Positions 6,629 through 14,768 of a DNA stretch of 19,001 nucleotides are shown in pieces. Numbering within the stretch: the first letter of the stretch is position 1; every line of letters starts with the position of its first letter. Location: assembly GCA_946061795.1 (NCBI GenBank), contig CAMGSK010000005.1, positions 1-19,001 of the forward strand, read 5' to 3'. The translations under genes were made by a program, and so were the position numbers. The notes below the pieces were generated by a model, which saw nothing but the letters and a program-made list of their open reading frames with translations, was not told where the DNA came from and searched no databases. Source of the DNA: an uncultured Elusimicrobium sp. (GTDB lineage Bacteria > Elusimicrobiota > Elusimicrobia > Elusimicrobiales > Elusimicrobiaceae).

Positions 6629-7192
6629 TTGCAGCGCATTCTCATCGCCGGGCTGGGTAATCCGGGAGCGCAGTATCAGCAAACGCGGCATAACGCCGGG
6701 TTTATGGTGCTGGACGCTTTTGCCGAAAAACACGGTGCGGATTTCCAGCCCTGGCAAAATTTGGGAATGTACGCTAAGTTATCCATAGGCGGAAAGGAAG
6801 TGCTTCTCGCCAAACCGATGACTTATATGAATCTGTCGGGCCAGCTGACGTGCGGGCTGGCCCGCTTTTATAAAATTCCCGCGCAAAATTTGTTGGTCTG
6901 TTTTGACGATATGTCTTTGAATTTGGGCGGCATACGGCTCCGTTCCTCGGGGTCAGCCGGCGGACAAAAAGGCATGAAAAATATTATTGAGGGAATGGGC
7001 ACGGACAAAATCGCCCGTCTGCGCGTGGGAATAGGCCCCAAACCGGATTATTTTGACGCGGCGGATTTTGTACTGGGCAAGTTTTCCAAGCAGGAGCTTC
7101 CCGTTTTGGAACAAGCCGTTTCCCGCGCCGCAGAGGCTCTGGACGTTTTCTTGGCGGACGGGCTGGACAAAGCGATGAATCTGTTTAACTGA
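6629..7192 (+). CDS. pth: Peptidyl-tRNA hydrolase
   Basis: Releases tRNA from stalled peptidyl-tRNA. 187 residues, typical. The signature ILIAGLGNPG opens the protein. The catalytic His is in TRHNAGF (H21), the substrate-binding Asn in KPMTYMNLSG (N68), and the Asp pair in CFDDMSLNLGG (D93, D94). The start is TTG at 6629, 1 nt after the rplY stop; no ATG gives an intact N terminus, so the rare start is well supported and implies coupling to rplY. A strong terminator follows 30 nt after the stop. Confidence 0.94.
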   Translation: MQRILIAGLGNPGAQYQQTRHNAGFMVLDAFAEKHGADFQPWQNLGMYAKLSIGGKEVLLAKPMTYMNLSGQLTCGLARFYKIPAQNLLVCFDDMSLNLGGIRLRSSGSAGGQKGMKNIIEGMGTDKIARLRVGIGPKPDYFDAADFVLGKFSKQELPVLEQAVSRAAEALDVFLADGLDKAMNLFN

Positions 7193-7222
7193 TTTTCTTC
7201 TTTTTATTTTTTGAATGGAAGA

Positions 7223-7246
7223 AGCCGCCTCAGGCGGCTTTTTTAT
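7223..7246 (+). terminator. Terminator of the glmU-pth operon
   Basis: Perfect stem AGCCGCC (7223-7229) and GGCGGCT (7233-7239), loop TCA, followed directly by six T from 7239. Confidence 0.92.
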
Positions 7247-7277
7247 TGTCTTTCTCCGAAGAGAAATATACGCGCGC

Positions 7278-7305
7278 TTGACGCGTTTTTTTTTTTTGAT
7301 ACACT
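7278..7305 (+). promoter_or_regulatory. Pilin 3 promoter with T12 spacer
   Basis: TTGACG (7278-7283, five of six consensus), a 16-nt spacer of CG, twelve T (7286-7297) and GA, then TACACT (7300-7305) with upstream TG. Expected start near 7312. This is the best -35 of the four and lacks the palindrome, so it anchors the interpretation of the weaker copies. Confidence 0.75.
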
Positions 7306-7337
7306 GGCTTTTGCGTAAGGCGCGCAGGGAGGTGTAT

Positions 7338-7841
7338 ATGAAAAAGAAAAATGCGGGATTTACATTAATAGAGCTGTTGGTGGTTGTTTTGATTATTGGA
7401 ATTTTGGCCGCCGTTGCATTGCCGCAATATGAAAAAGCGGTGGAGAAAAGCAGAGTGGCGGAAGCAAATCTTATTTTAAAATCCTTGGCGGATGCCTGCA
7501 GCCGGTATTATTTGGCTAATCCAGATGGGGGCTGTTTTTGGGACACCATTGACATTTCTCTTAATCTCCCGGAAGCCGATTTCGGACCGGGAAATGTGGC
7601 AAATGCCCGGCAAGGTAAATATTTTTGGTATAGCTTGGAAACGTCCGGTGATGAAATTTTTGGCTGCCGGGGCAATTTTGACCAAGAAGAAGATTGGGAC
7701 TATTGTTTGTATTTTACTTATGGCAAAAATCCGGGAGAAGTTTTAACAAGATCTTGTCAGGGCAGAAATGAGCGCGGCCGTAAAATATGCGCTTCCGTTT
7801 GCGGACGAACGCCGGGTGGGGACGGAACGTGTATTTATTGA
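7338..7841 (+). CDS. Type IV pilin-like protein (pilin 3)
   Basis: Prepilin of 167 residues with a very short leader, MKKKNAG, cleavage after G7, F8 at +1 and E12 at +5, then LLVVVLIIGILAAVALPQYEKAVEKSR. The mature domain is rich in cysteine (eight), with a C-terminal cluster CASVCGRTPGGDGTC that could form disulfides. ATG 7338 is chosen because AGGGAGG (7326-7332) lies 5 nt upstream; the longer in-frame extension to 7215 would run through the pth terminator and the promoter. Unlike pilins 1 and 2 it has a conventional leader and ribosome site. Isolated, convergent with nagZ. Confidence 0.92.
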   Translation: MKKKNAGFTLIELLVVVLIIGILAAVALPQYEKAVEKSRVAEANLILKSLADACSRYYLANPDGGCFWDTIDISLNLPEADFGPGNVANARQGKYFWYSLETSGDEIFGCRGNFDQEEDWDYCLYFTYGKNPGEVLTRSCQGRNERGRKICASVCGRTPGGDGTCIY

Positions 7842-7851
7842 GGCTGTTTAG

Positions 7852-7870
7852 AAACCCCGGGGGTTTTGTT
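7852..7870 (+). terminator. Weak terminator after pilin 3
   Basis: AAACCC (7852-7857) can pair with GGGTTT (7861-7866) around a 3-nt loop, followed by a short T-rich stretch. The stem is small, so the call is tentative; it lies between two convergent genes. Confidence 0.45.
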
Positions 7871-7904
7871 ATATCATGAAGACGGAAGATGTTAAAAGCC
7901 ACCG

Positions 7905-9305
7905 TTAAACCGGCAAAATTCCTTTGGCCTTTGTCTTTCCCAGCAAGATGTCCGCCGCGCAAATTTGCGCTTCGTCGGCGGGGCTGAACAGAAAGAGCCG
8001 CCCCGTCAGTTCCCGGATTTCGTTTGAGCCGAAGGGACTGCCAAAACTGACAAAAACGCTTTGCCCGTACTGAGCCGCCGCGCGGGAGAGCTTTTGTTTT
8101 TCTTCCCTGGATAAATTGATATGTCCTTTGAACGCTTTGTAATTGGAAAAGCTGACGGCGATGAACGCGTCCGCTTTTTCTCCGGGTTTAACCAGCCGCA
8201 GGCCCGCGCTTTCCAGCGCGTTTAAAAAAGGTTTTGCGGCAAAATCTTCCTCGTTTCCGAGTTCCAAATAAGCCGCACTTTGCCCCGGTTTTAACACGGG
8301 AAGATACCCGTTTTGTACGGCGCAATTTGCTGCATATCGGACGTTAAATTCCCGCGCGGGCAGGCCTTCTTTCGGCGCGTCCGGCAGACGTTCGGCCAAC
8401 GCATCTTGCAGAGAAAGAGACCGGGCGATGACTTCCGGCGCAATCTGTTGCGTTTGTAAAAAATCGGACAGTGCGACGGAGTCTTCCGCCGCCAATAAAA
8501 TGTGCGCCCCTGCGTTCAGCGCGGCCAAAGCGGCCGTTTTCTCGTCTCCAATGGCCTTCATGCACAAGGCGTCCGTAAACACCAGCCCGTCATAGCCCAT
8601 TTCTTTTTGCAAAAGGGTCGTAATGACCGAACGGGAGAGAGAAGCGGGATTTTTTGAATCCAACTCCGGCAGCAACAAATGGCCGATCATCACGCTGTCC
8701 GCATACGGCAGGGCGGCCCGGAACGGAATCAGCTCATGCTTCTCCAACTCTTCCCGCGTTCGGTTTAAAACGGGAAGGCCCAAGTGGGAGTCTTGCGTCG
8801 TTTTGCCGTGCCCGGGAAAGTGCTTGATGCTGTTTAATACGCCGCCGTCTTTAAGCCCGCGGCATAACGCCGCTCCCAACCGTGCCACGGAGTGCGGATT
8901 TGCTCCCAAAGAGCGGGTGTTGACGATGGGGTTGTTGGGCTCGTCGCACAAATCCAATACGGGGGCAAACACCCAATCCACTCCCACATTCCGCGCTTCG
9001 AGCGCCAGCGTCAGGCCCTTTTGATAGGCGATTTCTTCTTGTCCGCTTGCGCCGACGGCCAGATTGGACAACACCCACGACTCTCCCGTTATCCAGCGGC
9101 CCAGGCCGTCCTCATAGTCCGCGCAGATAAAAAGTTTTTCCAGCGGAGAAGCCGCCCGCAGCGCCGGGATAAGCTCCGTCACTCCTTCCCGCGTGCCGCC
9201 GTAAATACAAAAACCGCCCGCTCCCCGGCGCGCCATTTCCAGCGCGTCTTTTTTGTCGGTTTTGCCAAACCAAAATCCCGGGTAAATCAAGCGGTTAATA
9301 TTCAT
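7905..9305 (-). CDS. nagZ: Beta-N-acetylglucosaminidase NagZ-like (GH3)
   Basis: Glycoside hydrolase family 3 enzyme expected to remove GlcNAc from imported GlcNAc-anhydroMurNAc (peptides). 466 residues. The TIM barrel (about 1-340) shows FAPVLDLC, NTRSLG, the family signature KHFPGHGKTTQDSH (161-174, with the acid/base-loop His174) and the nucleophile in FTDALCMKAI (D245). A further C-terminal domain (about 345-466) makes it longer than one-domain proteobacterial NagZ (roughly 340). No signal peptide is visible, which fits a cytoplasmic recycling enzyme. ATG 9305 overlaps the anmK stop (ATGA); the longer frame to 9359 would run back into anmK. Last gene of the operon. Confidence 0.92.
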   Translation of the reverse strand: MNINRLIYPGFWFGKTDKKDALEMARRGAGGFCIYGGTREGVTELIPALRAASPLEKLFICADYEDGLGRWITGESWVLSNLAVGASGQEEIAYQKGLTLALEARNVGVDWVFAPVLDLCDEPNNPIVNTRSLGANPHSVARLGAALCRGLKDGGVLNSIKHFPGHGKTTQDSHLGLPVLNRTREELEKHELIPFRAALPYADSVMIGHLLLPELDSKNPASLSRSVITTLLQKEMGYDGLVFTDALCMKAIGDEKTAALAALNAGAHILLAAEDSVALSDFLQTQQIAPEVIARSLSLQDALAERLPDAPKEGLPAREFNVRYAANCAVQNGYLPVLKPGQSAAYLELGNEEDFAAKPFLNALESAGLRLVKPGEKADAFIAVSFSNYKAFKGHINLSREEKQKLSRAAAQYGQSVFVSFGSPFGSNEIRELTGRLFLFSPADEAQICAADILLGKTKAKGILPV

Positions 9306-10405
9306 AAAGTAATTTGTCCCAATACGGCGTTTTTGTGCGCGCCGGTGGCGCGGGCGCAATGGTTTTTTTGTCCGCGTACGGCCAGCCAGGCCATCAGCGC
9401 AAAGGCCGCGGCTTCTTTGGCCTGCGGATCAATCCCCGTCTGGGCGGACGTGATGACGGGCAAGCCCGTCAGCCGGCGTAAGTTTTCCAACAGAACGGGA
9501 TTAAACGTTCCCCCGCCGGATACGATTATCTCTTTTCTTTGTTTGGCAGGCACAAAACGCACCAGCGCGTCCGCCACCGCGGCGGCGGTAAAATAATTCA
9601 GCGTGGCCAGCAAGTCCGGCACGCGTTGCGGTCCGAAATCCGAAAAATATTTTTCCAAATATTCCGGACCGAAATCATTTTTGTCCAAACTTTTGGGCGG
9701 TCTTTGGCGGAAATATTTTTGGCGCAGCAGACGGGAAACCAAGGCGGCGTCCGCTTGGCCGCGCGCGGCGTGCGCGCCGTTTTTATCAAAAGGAAGGTGC
9801 AAATATTTTTCGCACGCAAGGTCCATCAGCGTGTTGGCCGGGCCGCAGTCAAAGCCGAAAGTTTTTACTCCTTTCCCGACGACGGAAATATTGGAAATTC
9901 CGCCCAGATTGAGCAAGATTTTCGGTTTACCCCGTCCGAAAACGTATTCGTCAAAAAACGGCATCAGCGGCGCGCCCTGTCCGCCCAGCGCCATGTCTCT
10001 CTCTCGGAAATGACTGACTACGGGACGGCCCAACATTTCCGCCAAAAAGGCCGGCTCCGCTATTTGCAGGGTGTTGGGCGTTTTGTCCGTCGGGCCGTGG
10101 TAAATGGTTTGCCCGTGCATTCCCGCGCAGAAAATATCCGTTTTTTTCAATCCGGCCGATTTTAAAAACAATTCCGTTTTTTGCGCGTATAATTTGCCCA
10201 GTTCAAAGTTCAGCTCCGAAAGTGCGGCGGCGCGGAGCTCCGGCGCGCGGAGCAGCTTTTTCTGCAGAGCGGCGGGATAGCCGTAATTTTTGAACGCCAG
10301 AATTTCAAAGGGTTCCGGGTTTACCGCACATACGGTCAGACCGTCACAGCTGGTGCCGCTCATCAGGCCTAACACTGCGCCGCCGCGCGCGGGTTTAACG
10401 TTCAC
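9302..10405 (-). CDS. anmK: Anhydro-N-acetylmuramic acid kinase
   Basis: Opens the 1,6-anhydro ring of anhydroMurNAc and phosphorylates it to MurNAc-6-phosphate with ATP. 367 residues, typical. Motifs: GLMSGTSCDG (13-22, ATP loop), SHFRERDMALGGQGAPLMP (131-149), LLNLGGISNISV (164-175), and the catalytic Asp in FGFDCGPANTLMD (D186). The start is GTG 10405, which overlaps the end of murQ by 11 nt; no ATG nearby preserves the N-terminal motif spacing. Its stop overlaps the nagZ start. Product feeds directly into MurQ. Confidence 0.95.
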   Translation of the reverse strand: MNVKPARGGAVLGLMSGTSCDGLTVCAVNPEPFEILAFKNYGYPAALQKKLLRAPELRAAALSELNFELGKLYAQKTELFLKSAGLKKTDIFCAGMHGQTIYHGPTDKTPNTLQIAEPAFLAEMLGRPVVSHFRERDMALGGQGAPLMPFFDEYVFGRGKPKILLNLGGISNISVVGKGVKTFGFDCGPANTLMDLACEKYLHLPFDKNGAHAARGQADAALVSRLLRQKYFRQRPPKSLDKNDFGPEYLEKYFSDFGPQRVPDLLATLNYFTAAAVADALVRFVPAKQRKEIIVSGGGTFNPVLLENLRRLTGLPVITSAQTGIDPQAKEAAAFALMAWLAVRGQKNHCARATGAHKNAVLGQITL

Positions 10406-11282
10406 TCAAAGTCTCCTTTAAGAAGCCTTTGTGACGTTTGAGCAATTTTTCCGCGTCTGCTTTGTTTAATTTTTTTACGTGCATGACGATGGCCGTTTTG
10501 ACGTTTTGGCCGGAAGCTTGAAGCAGTTTCTCCGCCGTTTTTTCGTCTGCGCCGGATACCGCGCGGATTAAGCGTATGGCGCGGCGTACGAGTTTTTTGT
10601 TGGTGGGACGCACGTCCACCATCAGGTTGCCGTAGGCTTTGCCCGCGCGCGCCATTGCGCCGGTGGTAATGGCGTTAAGCGCCATTTTGGTGGCGGAGCC
10701 TGCTTTCATGCGCGTGGAGCCGTTTAAGGCTTCCGGGCCCGTGGGCAGGTGAATGAAAATGTCTGCGTCGGAATGATCCGCCTTGGCGTTGCAGGCGATG
10801 AGCGCGGTAAAGCAGCCGGCTTTTTTGGCGGCTTTGAGCGCGCCCAGCACGTAAGGCGTAATGCCGCTGGCCGTCAGCCCCACCACGAAGTCTCCTTTTT
10901 TGGCGGCTTTGAGGGCGTCTTTCCCGCCCTGTGCGGCGTCGTCTTCCGCGCCTTCTTTTGCGCGGAACATGGCCGATTTTCCGCCCGCCATAATGCCGAC
11001 GATTTGGGAAGGCTTGGTGCCGAAGGTGGGCACGCATTCCGCCGCTTCCAGCACGCCCAGCCGGCCGCTGGTGCCCGCTCCCATGAAAATAATTTTATGT
11101 CCGGCCAAAAACGTTTGCGCCGCCAGCGTGATGGCTTTGGCCACGGCGGGAGCGGCTTTTTTGACGGCGCGCGCGGCGTTGAAATCTTCTGCGTTGATCA
11201 TACGCGCAATCTGCGCGGGGGTGGAGCAGTCCAGCTTTCTGGTGCGGGGATTTACGGTTTCGGTGGGAATTAAGTTTTCCAT
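10395..11282 (-). CDS. murQ: N-acetylmuramic acid 6-phosphate etherase
   Basis: Cleaves the lactyl ether of MurNAc-6-P to give GlcNAc-6-P and D-lactate. 295 residues, one SIS domain, normal size. The signature IFMGAGTSGRLGVLEAAECVPTFG (65-87) holds the Ser/Thr sugar-phosphate site and the catalytic Glu (E79 or E82 by position; family alignment would decide). Also seen are the AEDDAAQGG segment and a C-terminal helical tail (about 250-295). ATG 11282 shares one base with the stop of the permease gene upstream (TAATG), so it is coupled. Confidence 0.95.
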   Translation of the reverse strand: MENLIPTETVNPRTRKLDCSTPAQIARMINAEDFNAARAVKKAAPAVAKAITLAAQTFLAGHKIIFMGAGTSGRLGVLEAAECVPTFGTKPSQIVGIMAGGKSAMFRAKEGAEDDAAQGGKDALKAAKKGDFVVGLTASGITPYVLGALKAAKKAGCFTALIACNAKADHSDADIFIHLPTGPEALNGSTRMKAGSATKMALNAITTGAMARAGKAYGNLMVDVRPTNKKLVRRAIRLIRAVSGADEKTAEKLLQASGQNVKTAIVMHVKKLNKADAEKLLKRHKGFLKETLSER

Positions 11283-12577
11283 TAGTCTGCGTCTCCTATT
11301 TGCATATGATGTTGTTTAAACGCCTTTTCCGTCTCTTCTATGGATTTAATTTTGAAAGCTTGCGGGATTACGGCCAGCGTGCAGACGCTGACGGCGGCCG
11401 TTAAAATAAAATACGGTCCGTATCCCAAAAGGGTTTGCAGTTTGCCCGAAAGCATGGAAGGAATCATCATCCCCAGTGCCATAATGCCGGTGGAAATGGC
11501 GTAGTGGGAGGTTTTGTATTTTCCCTGGGAGACATACATGATAAACACCATAAACGCCATCAACGCCAGCCCGTTGCCGAAATGCTCCAGCGTAATTAAC
11601 GCCGCCGCGACGGCCGGCCCGGGCCGGACAAACGCCATATATACATAAAAGAAATTGGGCAGAATCAAAATCAGCGCAAAGGGCCAAAGGCATTTTTTAA
11701 ATCCGTATTTTCCCAACAGCCAGCCGCCGCACAAATTGCCCGCGATGACGGCCGCCAGGCCCAGCGTACCTTTAATCAGCCCCAGTTGGGCGGTGCTTAA
11801 CGCCAAGGCGCCCGTTTCGGCCGGGCCGATGAGAAAGGGCGTGATGATTTTTTCCAACATGGCGTCTCCCAGCCGGTAAATCAGAATGAACGCCAAAATG
11901 CGGACGATGTTTTTTTGGGCGAAATAAGTTTTAAAGGCATCGGCAAAAACGGAAAATCCGCCTTCGGTTTCGGCGGGGAGGTCCTGCTCCGGGCGCGGAA
12001 GCGTCCCGGCGTGGTAGAGCGCGAAAATTCCCAGCAAAACCCCCATGCCCGCCAGACCCAGCTGCCAGCTGAGACGCACGCTTCCCGTGCGCGTTTCCAA
12101 CCAGCCGATAAACATCAGCAGCGTTCCTCCGCCGAATATCATGGCCGCGCGGTAAAAAATGGTGCGGATTCCGATAAAAAAGCTTTGCTTCTCCGCAGAA
12201 AGCGCCAGCATATAATATCCGTCCGTGGCTACGTCATAGGTGGCGGAAATGAAAGCGCCGGCCGCAAAACCCAAAATGGACGCAACGAAAAAAGAATTCC
12301 AGCCCAGCGTCCACGCAATGTAAAAGAGAATCAATGAAGACCCCGCCTGGCACCACAGCAGCCAGCGGCGTTTGGTGGCACTCCCGTCCACCAGCGGGCT
12401 CCAGAGCATTTTCAAAATCCACGGCAGATACAGCCAGCCCGTCCAAAAAATAAAAACGTCGTTGGGCACGCCGAGCTTGGTGTAGAGCGCGCCGGAAACG
12501 ACGTTGATCAAAATATAAGGCAGGCCTTCCACGAAATAGAGGGAAGGAATATATCGCCACGGGGAAATGTTTTTCAT
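11282..12577 (-). CDS. ampG: AmpG-like muropeptide permease (MFS)
   Basis: Major facilitator superfamily transporter of 431 residues with about 12 hydrophobic segments. The N terminus SLYFVEGLPYILINVVSGALYTKLG resembles AmpG-type proton-driven importers, and DGSATKRRWLL looks like the loop 2-3 MFS motif. AmpG carries GlcNAc-anhydroMurNAc-peptides into the cytoplasm in Gram-negative bacteria. Assignment rests on family resemblance plus its position directly before murQ, anmK and nagZ; substrate is inferred. ATG 12577 lies 3 nt after the stop of the preceding gene, and its stop abuts murQ. Confidence 0.85.
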   Translation of the reverse strand: MKNISPWRYIPSLYFVEGLPYILINVVSGALYTKLGVPNDVFIFWTGWLYLPWILKMLWSPLVDGSATKRRWLLWCQAGSSLILFYIAWTLGWNSFFVASILGFAAGAFISATYDVATDGYYMLALSAEKQSFFIGIRTIFYRAAMIFGGGTLLMFIGWLETRTGSVRLSWQLGLAGMGVLLGIFALYHAGTLPRPEQDLPAETEGGFSVFADAFKTYFAQKNIVRILAFILIYRLGDAMLEKIITPFLIGPAETGALALSTAQLGLIKGTLGLAAVIAGNLCGGWLLGKYGFKKCLWPFALILILPNFFYVYMAFVRPGPAVAAALITLEHFGNGLALMAFMVFIMYVSQGKYKTSHYAISTGIMALGMMIPSMLSGKLQTLLGYGPYFILTAAVSVCTLAVIPQAFKIKSIEETEKAFKQHHMQIGDAD

Positions 12578-12580
12578 AAA

Positions 12581-13597
12581 TCAGCGCAACGGAATGCGTC
12601 CGGCCAAAATATCGGCAAAAGGCCGGGTCGGTTCGCTGCGTTCCAAAATCATTTTAATAATGGAGGTGAGCGGCACGGCCAGCAACGCCCCTATCGCTCC
12701 CCACACCAAGGCCCAGAAAATCAAACAGGCAATGACCACCACCGGGTTTAAATCCATTCCTTTGCCCAGCCATTTGGTTTCCAAAATATTACCGATGATA
12801 AAATGCGTTCCGGCCAGCAGGCCGCCCGCCGCGATAATGTGCCAGTCAAAGCCGTATTGCAGAAATAACACGGGCATGGGCAGCAGGGTGGCGATAAAAG
12901 GGCCTATGTTAGGGATAAAATTAAGCACGAAGGTCAGCACCGCGAACATGGTGGCCAGCTCCGTTCCGGTAATGGAAAGGATAATCCAGGTGGACACGGA
13001 CGCCAGCAAAGAAACGAAAATTTTAATCAGCAGGTAATAGGAAATTTGTTTTTCTATGTTGGTGGTCAGCGCGTTTTTTTCATCTGCGGACGCGCGGCCC
13101 ATGAAGAGGAAAATCAAGAACAAAGAGACCAACAGCAAGTTGGAGATAAAAGAAACCACCGTGCTGCCCATGGTACGCACCAGATTGAGAATGGGCAGGC
13201 GGTTTAATAAATCGGCGATAAATTGGGCGTTAATACGAAAGCCCAGCTTTTCCGCCGTGTGCAAAAACCAAGCGACAGTGGCGTTTAATTTTTCGGCGTA
13301 AATATTGGCTCCGTCCACAAAGGAGGAAATGGAGTTGGAAATAAAAATGACGGAAAGAGCCGCCAGCCCCAAGAACAGCAAAATACCCAGCAAAAAACCC
13401 AACAGGTGCGGCACATTCCATTGTTTTTTCATCCATTGGGCAATGGTGTTGAGCACGATGGATAAGAACACCGCAATGACGAAAGGCATCAACACCGCTT
13501 TGGCATACACCAAAATACCGGTTAACGCGGTGCCGGCCAAAATCAGCAGGCAGATATTGTTGACGGGGGCTAATTTCTCATAAATATTTTTAGGCAT
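12581..13597 (-). CDS. AI-2E (PerM/YdiK) family membrane protein
   Basis: Predicted inner-membrane transporter of 338 residues with about 7-8 hydrophobic segments. Family hallmarks are the late FVLNFIPNIGPFIATLLP segment and PVVVIACLIFWALVWGAIGALLAVPL near the C terminus. Members include autoinducer-2 exporter TqsA, PerM and Na/H antiporter-like proteins, so substrate cannot be told. It is the first gene of the peptidoglycan-recycling operon, 3 nt before the permease gene, and on its own would not be assigned to that pathway. The start ATG 13597 has an AAGAGA ribosome site and a short leader. Confidence 0.9.
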   Translation of the reverse strand: MPKNIYEKLAPVNNICLLILAGTALTGILVYAKAVLMPFVIAVFLSIVLNTIAQWMKKQWNVPHLLGFLLGILLFLGLAALSVIFISNSISSFVDGANIYAEKLNATVAWFLHTAEKLGFRINAQFIADLLNRLPILNLVRTMGSTVVSFISNLLLVSLFLIFLFMGRASADEKNALTTNIEKQISYYLLIKIFVSLLASVSTWIILSITGTELATMFAVLTFVLNFIPNIGPFIATLLPMPVLFLQYGFDWHIIAAGGLLAGTHFIIGNILETKWLGKGMDLNPVVVIACLIFWALVWGAIGALLAVPLTSIIKMILERSEPTRPFADILAGRIPLR

Positions 13598-13614
13598 AAG
13601 TGTCTCTTGTATTT

Positions 13615-13620
13615 AGTATA
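13615..13620 (-). promoter_or_regulatory. -10 box of the recycling operon
   Basis: TATACT on the minus strand; expected start near 13608-13609, giving a leader of about 11 nt with AAGAGA before ATG 13597. No clear -35. Confidence 0.5.
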
Positions 13621-13694
13621 GCATACGGAGCGGGGGGACGGGCGCTTTGTTTGCCGGAGGCATCCGTTGGATAAGGGGGTGAGAGTGTCATGTC

Positions 13695-13722
13695 TTGATT
13701 TGTTTTTTTTTTTTGATAAATT
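13695..13722 (+). promoter_or_regulatory. Pilin 4 promoter with T12 spacer
   Basis: TTGATT (13695-13700), a 16-nt spacer of TG, twelve T (13703-13714) and GA, then TAAATT (13717-13722). Expected start near 13729, giving a leader of about 33 nt that carries AAAGAGG. Confidence 0.7.
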
Positions 13723-13750
13723 TGCTTTGTAAGCAAAATTTATCAAAAAA
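13709..13750. promoter_or_regulatory. Palindrome over pilin 4 -10 box (operator candidate)
   Basis: The left arm 13709-13727 and right arm 13731-13750 are complementary apart from one extra T, with a 3-nt centre. The core GATAAATTT / AAATTTATC is the same as at pilins 1 and 2, but here it ends before the ribosome site, so the coding part is free of it. Confidence 0.6.
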
Positions 13751-13761
13751 AGAGGTCCGTG

Positions 13762-14253
13762 ATGAAAAACGCGTTTGGGGCGGCTTTAAAGGGCTTTACA
13801 CTGATAGAACTTTTGGTGGTGGTACTGATTGTCGGCATATTGTCCGCCGTTGCGCTGCCGCAGTATAGAAATGCGGTTTCCAAAGCTCAGCTGGCGCAAG
13901 TGCTGCTGCAAGCCCGCAGTATTAGAAAAGACATTCAGATGTATCGTTTGGCAAACGGAACCTGGCCTAAAAATTTTGCGGACCTTACCGTGTGGGATTA
14001 TATAGACGAAAAAGGAGTGGCTCATATCGGCAAAGTGTCTTATACCAACCAAAACAGTGCATATATGACAAGCAATTCTCCGTTAATTTCGGCGAGTGAT
14101 TTCTTTCAATGTGCTATTTGGTTTACAGAGGCGGAGCCTCCTTTTTGTACTACTCGGATAGGACCCGCCGCCAAAATGTTGGAAGGGAGCGGCTGGAAAT
14201 GGCGGCACACAAATGAAGGAAGTAAAAGTACTTCTTATTATATGCCCCTGTAA
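13762..14253 (+). CDS. Type IV pilin-like protein (pilin 4)
   Basis: Prepilin of 163 residues. The leader MKNAFGAALKG is cut after G11; F12 is +1 and E16 is +5, followed by LLVVVLIVGILSAVALPQYRNAVSKAQLAQ. Two cysteines in the C-terminal half (FFQCAIWF and PPFCTTR) are placed like the classical disulfide loop, the most pilin-like layout of the four. ATG 13762 is preferred to GTG 13759 because AAAGAGG (13749-13755) is then at a normal distance. It stands alone between the recycling operon and the tRNA-Val array. Confidence 0.92.
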   Translation: MKNAFGAALKGFTLIELLVVVLIVGILSAVALPQYRNAVSKAQLAQVLLQARSIRKDIQMYRLANGTWPKNFADLTVWDYIDEKGVAHIGKVSYTNQNSAYMTSNSPLISASDFFQCAIWFTEAEPPFCTTRIGPAAKMLEGSGWKWRHTNEGSKSTSYYMPL

Positions 14254-14341
14254 TGCAATAACTGCGTATTATGCGGGTGAACAAAATCCGCACATTTCCC
14301 CTTTCGCGCGTTTTCCTTAAATAGAAAATCCCCGCGCCTTT

Positions 14342-14452
14342 CAAATTCCGGCGAATGCAAAGCAGTTTTCTTTCTTACTGCCAGTATCCAAACAAAAAAC
14401 CCATGCACATGGCATAGGTTTTTCATTTAAATGGTGGGCAGTACAGGATTTG
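14342..14452. repeat. tRNA-Val-end palindromic unit 1 (most degenerate)
   Basis: The unit begins with an inverted tRNA end: CAAATTCCG (14342-14350, degenerate), then a decayed hairpin with apex GCAG, then TACTGCC. A terminator-like stem follows, AAACCCATG (14397-14405) with CATAGGTTT (14413-14421). It ends with a 21-nt exact copy of the tRNA-Val 3' end in the tRNA's own orientation (14432-14452, starting TGGTGGGCAG). No following tRNA body exists, so it is not a functional tRNA. Confidence 0.7.
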
Positions 14453-14546
14453 GCCACAAGTTGCCTCGTTGCCCCTCGGCACTTGCGGCCCCGCCTCGCC
14501 ATACTCGCCTTTCGCTTCGCTCAAACTCGTATAAAACTCCGGCTTT
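14453..14546. other. GC-rich spacer between units 1 and 2
   Basis: 94 bp bounded by CAGGATTTG on the left and CAAATCCTG on the right. It has no start codon context or gene. The spacer between units 2 and 3 (14657-14768) has the same boundaries and shares short words such as GCCTTTCG but is otherwise different, and carries its own small stem AAAATTCC / GGAATTTT. A weak minus-strand frame (14427-14771) crosses both but has no motif. Confidence 0.5.
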
Positions 14547-14656
14547 CAAATCCTGACGCGGGCCAAGCAGTTGGCCCGCTTCCTGCCCTGTAATATAAAA
14601 CACAAATCCCCCACGGGAGTGGAGGATTTTGTAAATGGTGGGCAGTACAGGATTTG
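14547..14656. repeat. tRNA-Val-end palindromic unit 2
   Basis: CAAATCCTG (14547-14555), then a perfect hairpin GCGGGCCAA (14558-14566) / TTGGCCCGC (14571-14579) with apex GCAG, then CTGCCC. A different terminator-like stem follows: AAATCCCCCAC (14604-14614) with GTGGAGGATTT (14619-14629). It closes with the exact 21-nt tRNA-Val end (14636-14656). Confidence 0.75.
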
Positions 14657-14768
14657 CCTTCCGGTAAAATTCCTGACGGAATTTTCCTGCAGGCCGGGCT
14701 CGCGGTTTTTGCCTTTCGGCTCTCGCCGGTGCGGCTCGCACCTCAAACAAAAACATCGCTCCGCCTTT

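Noticed and set aside
7215..7337. N-terminal extension of pilin 3 by 41 residues
   Set aside because: It would begin before the pth terminator and span the T12 promoter; the prepilin leader and a strong ribosome site are at 7338.
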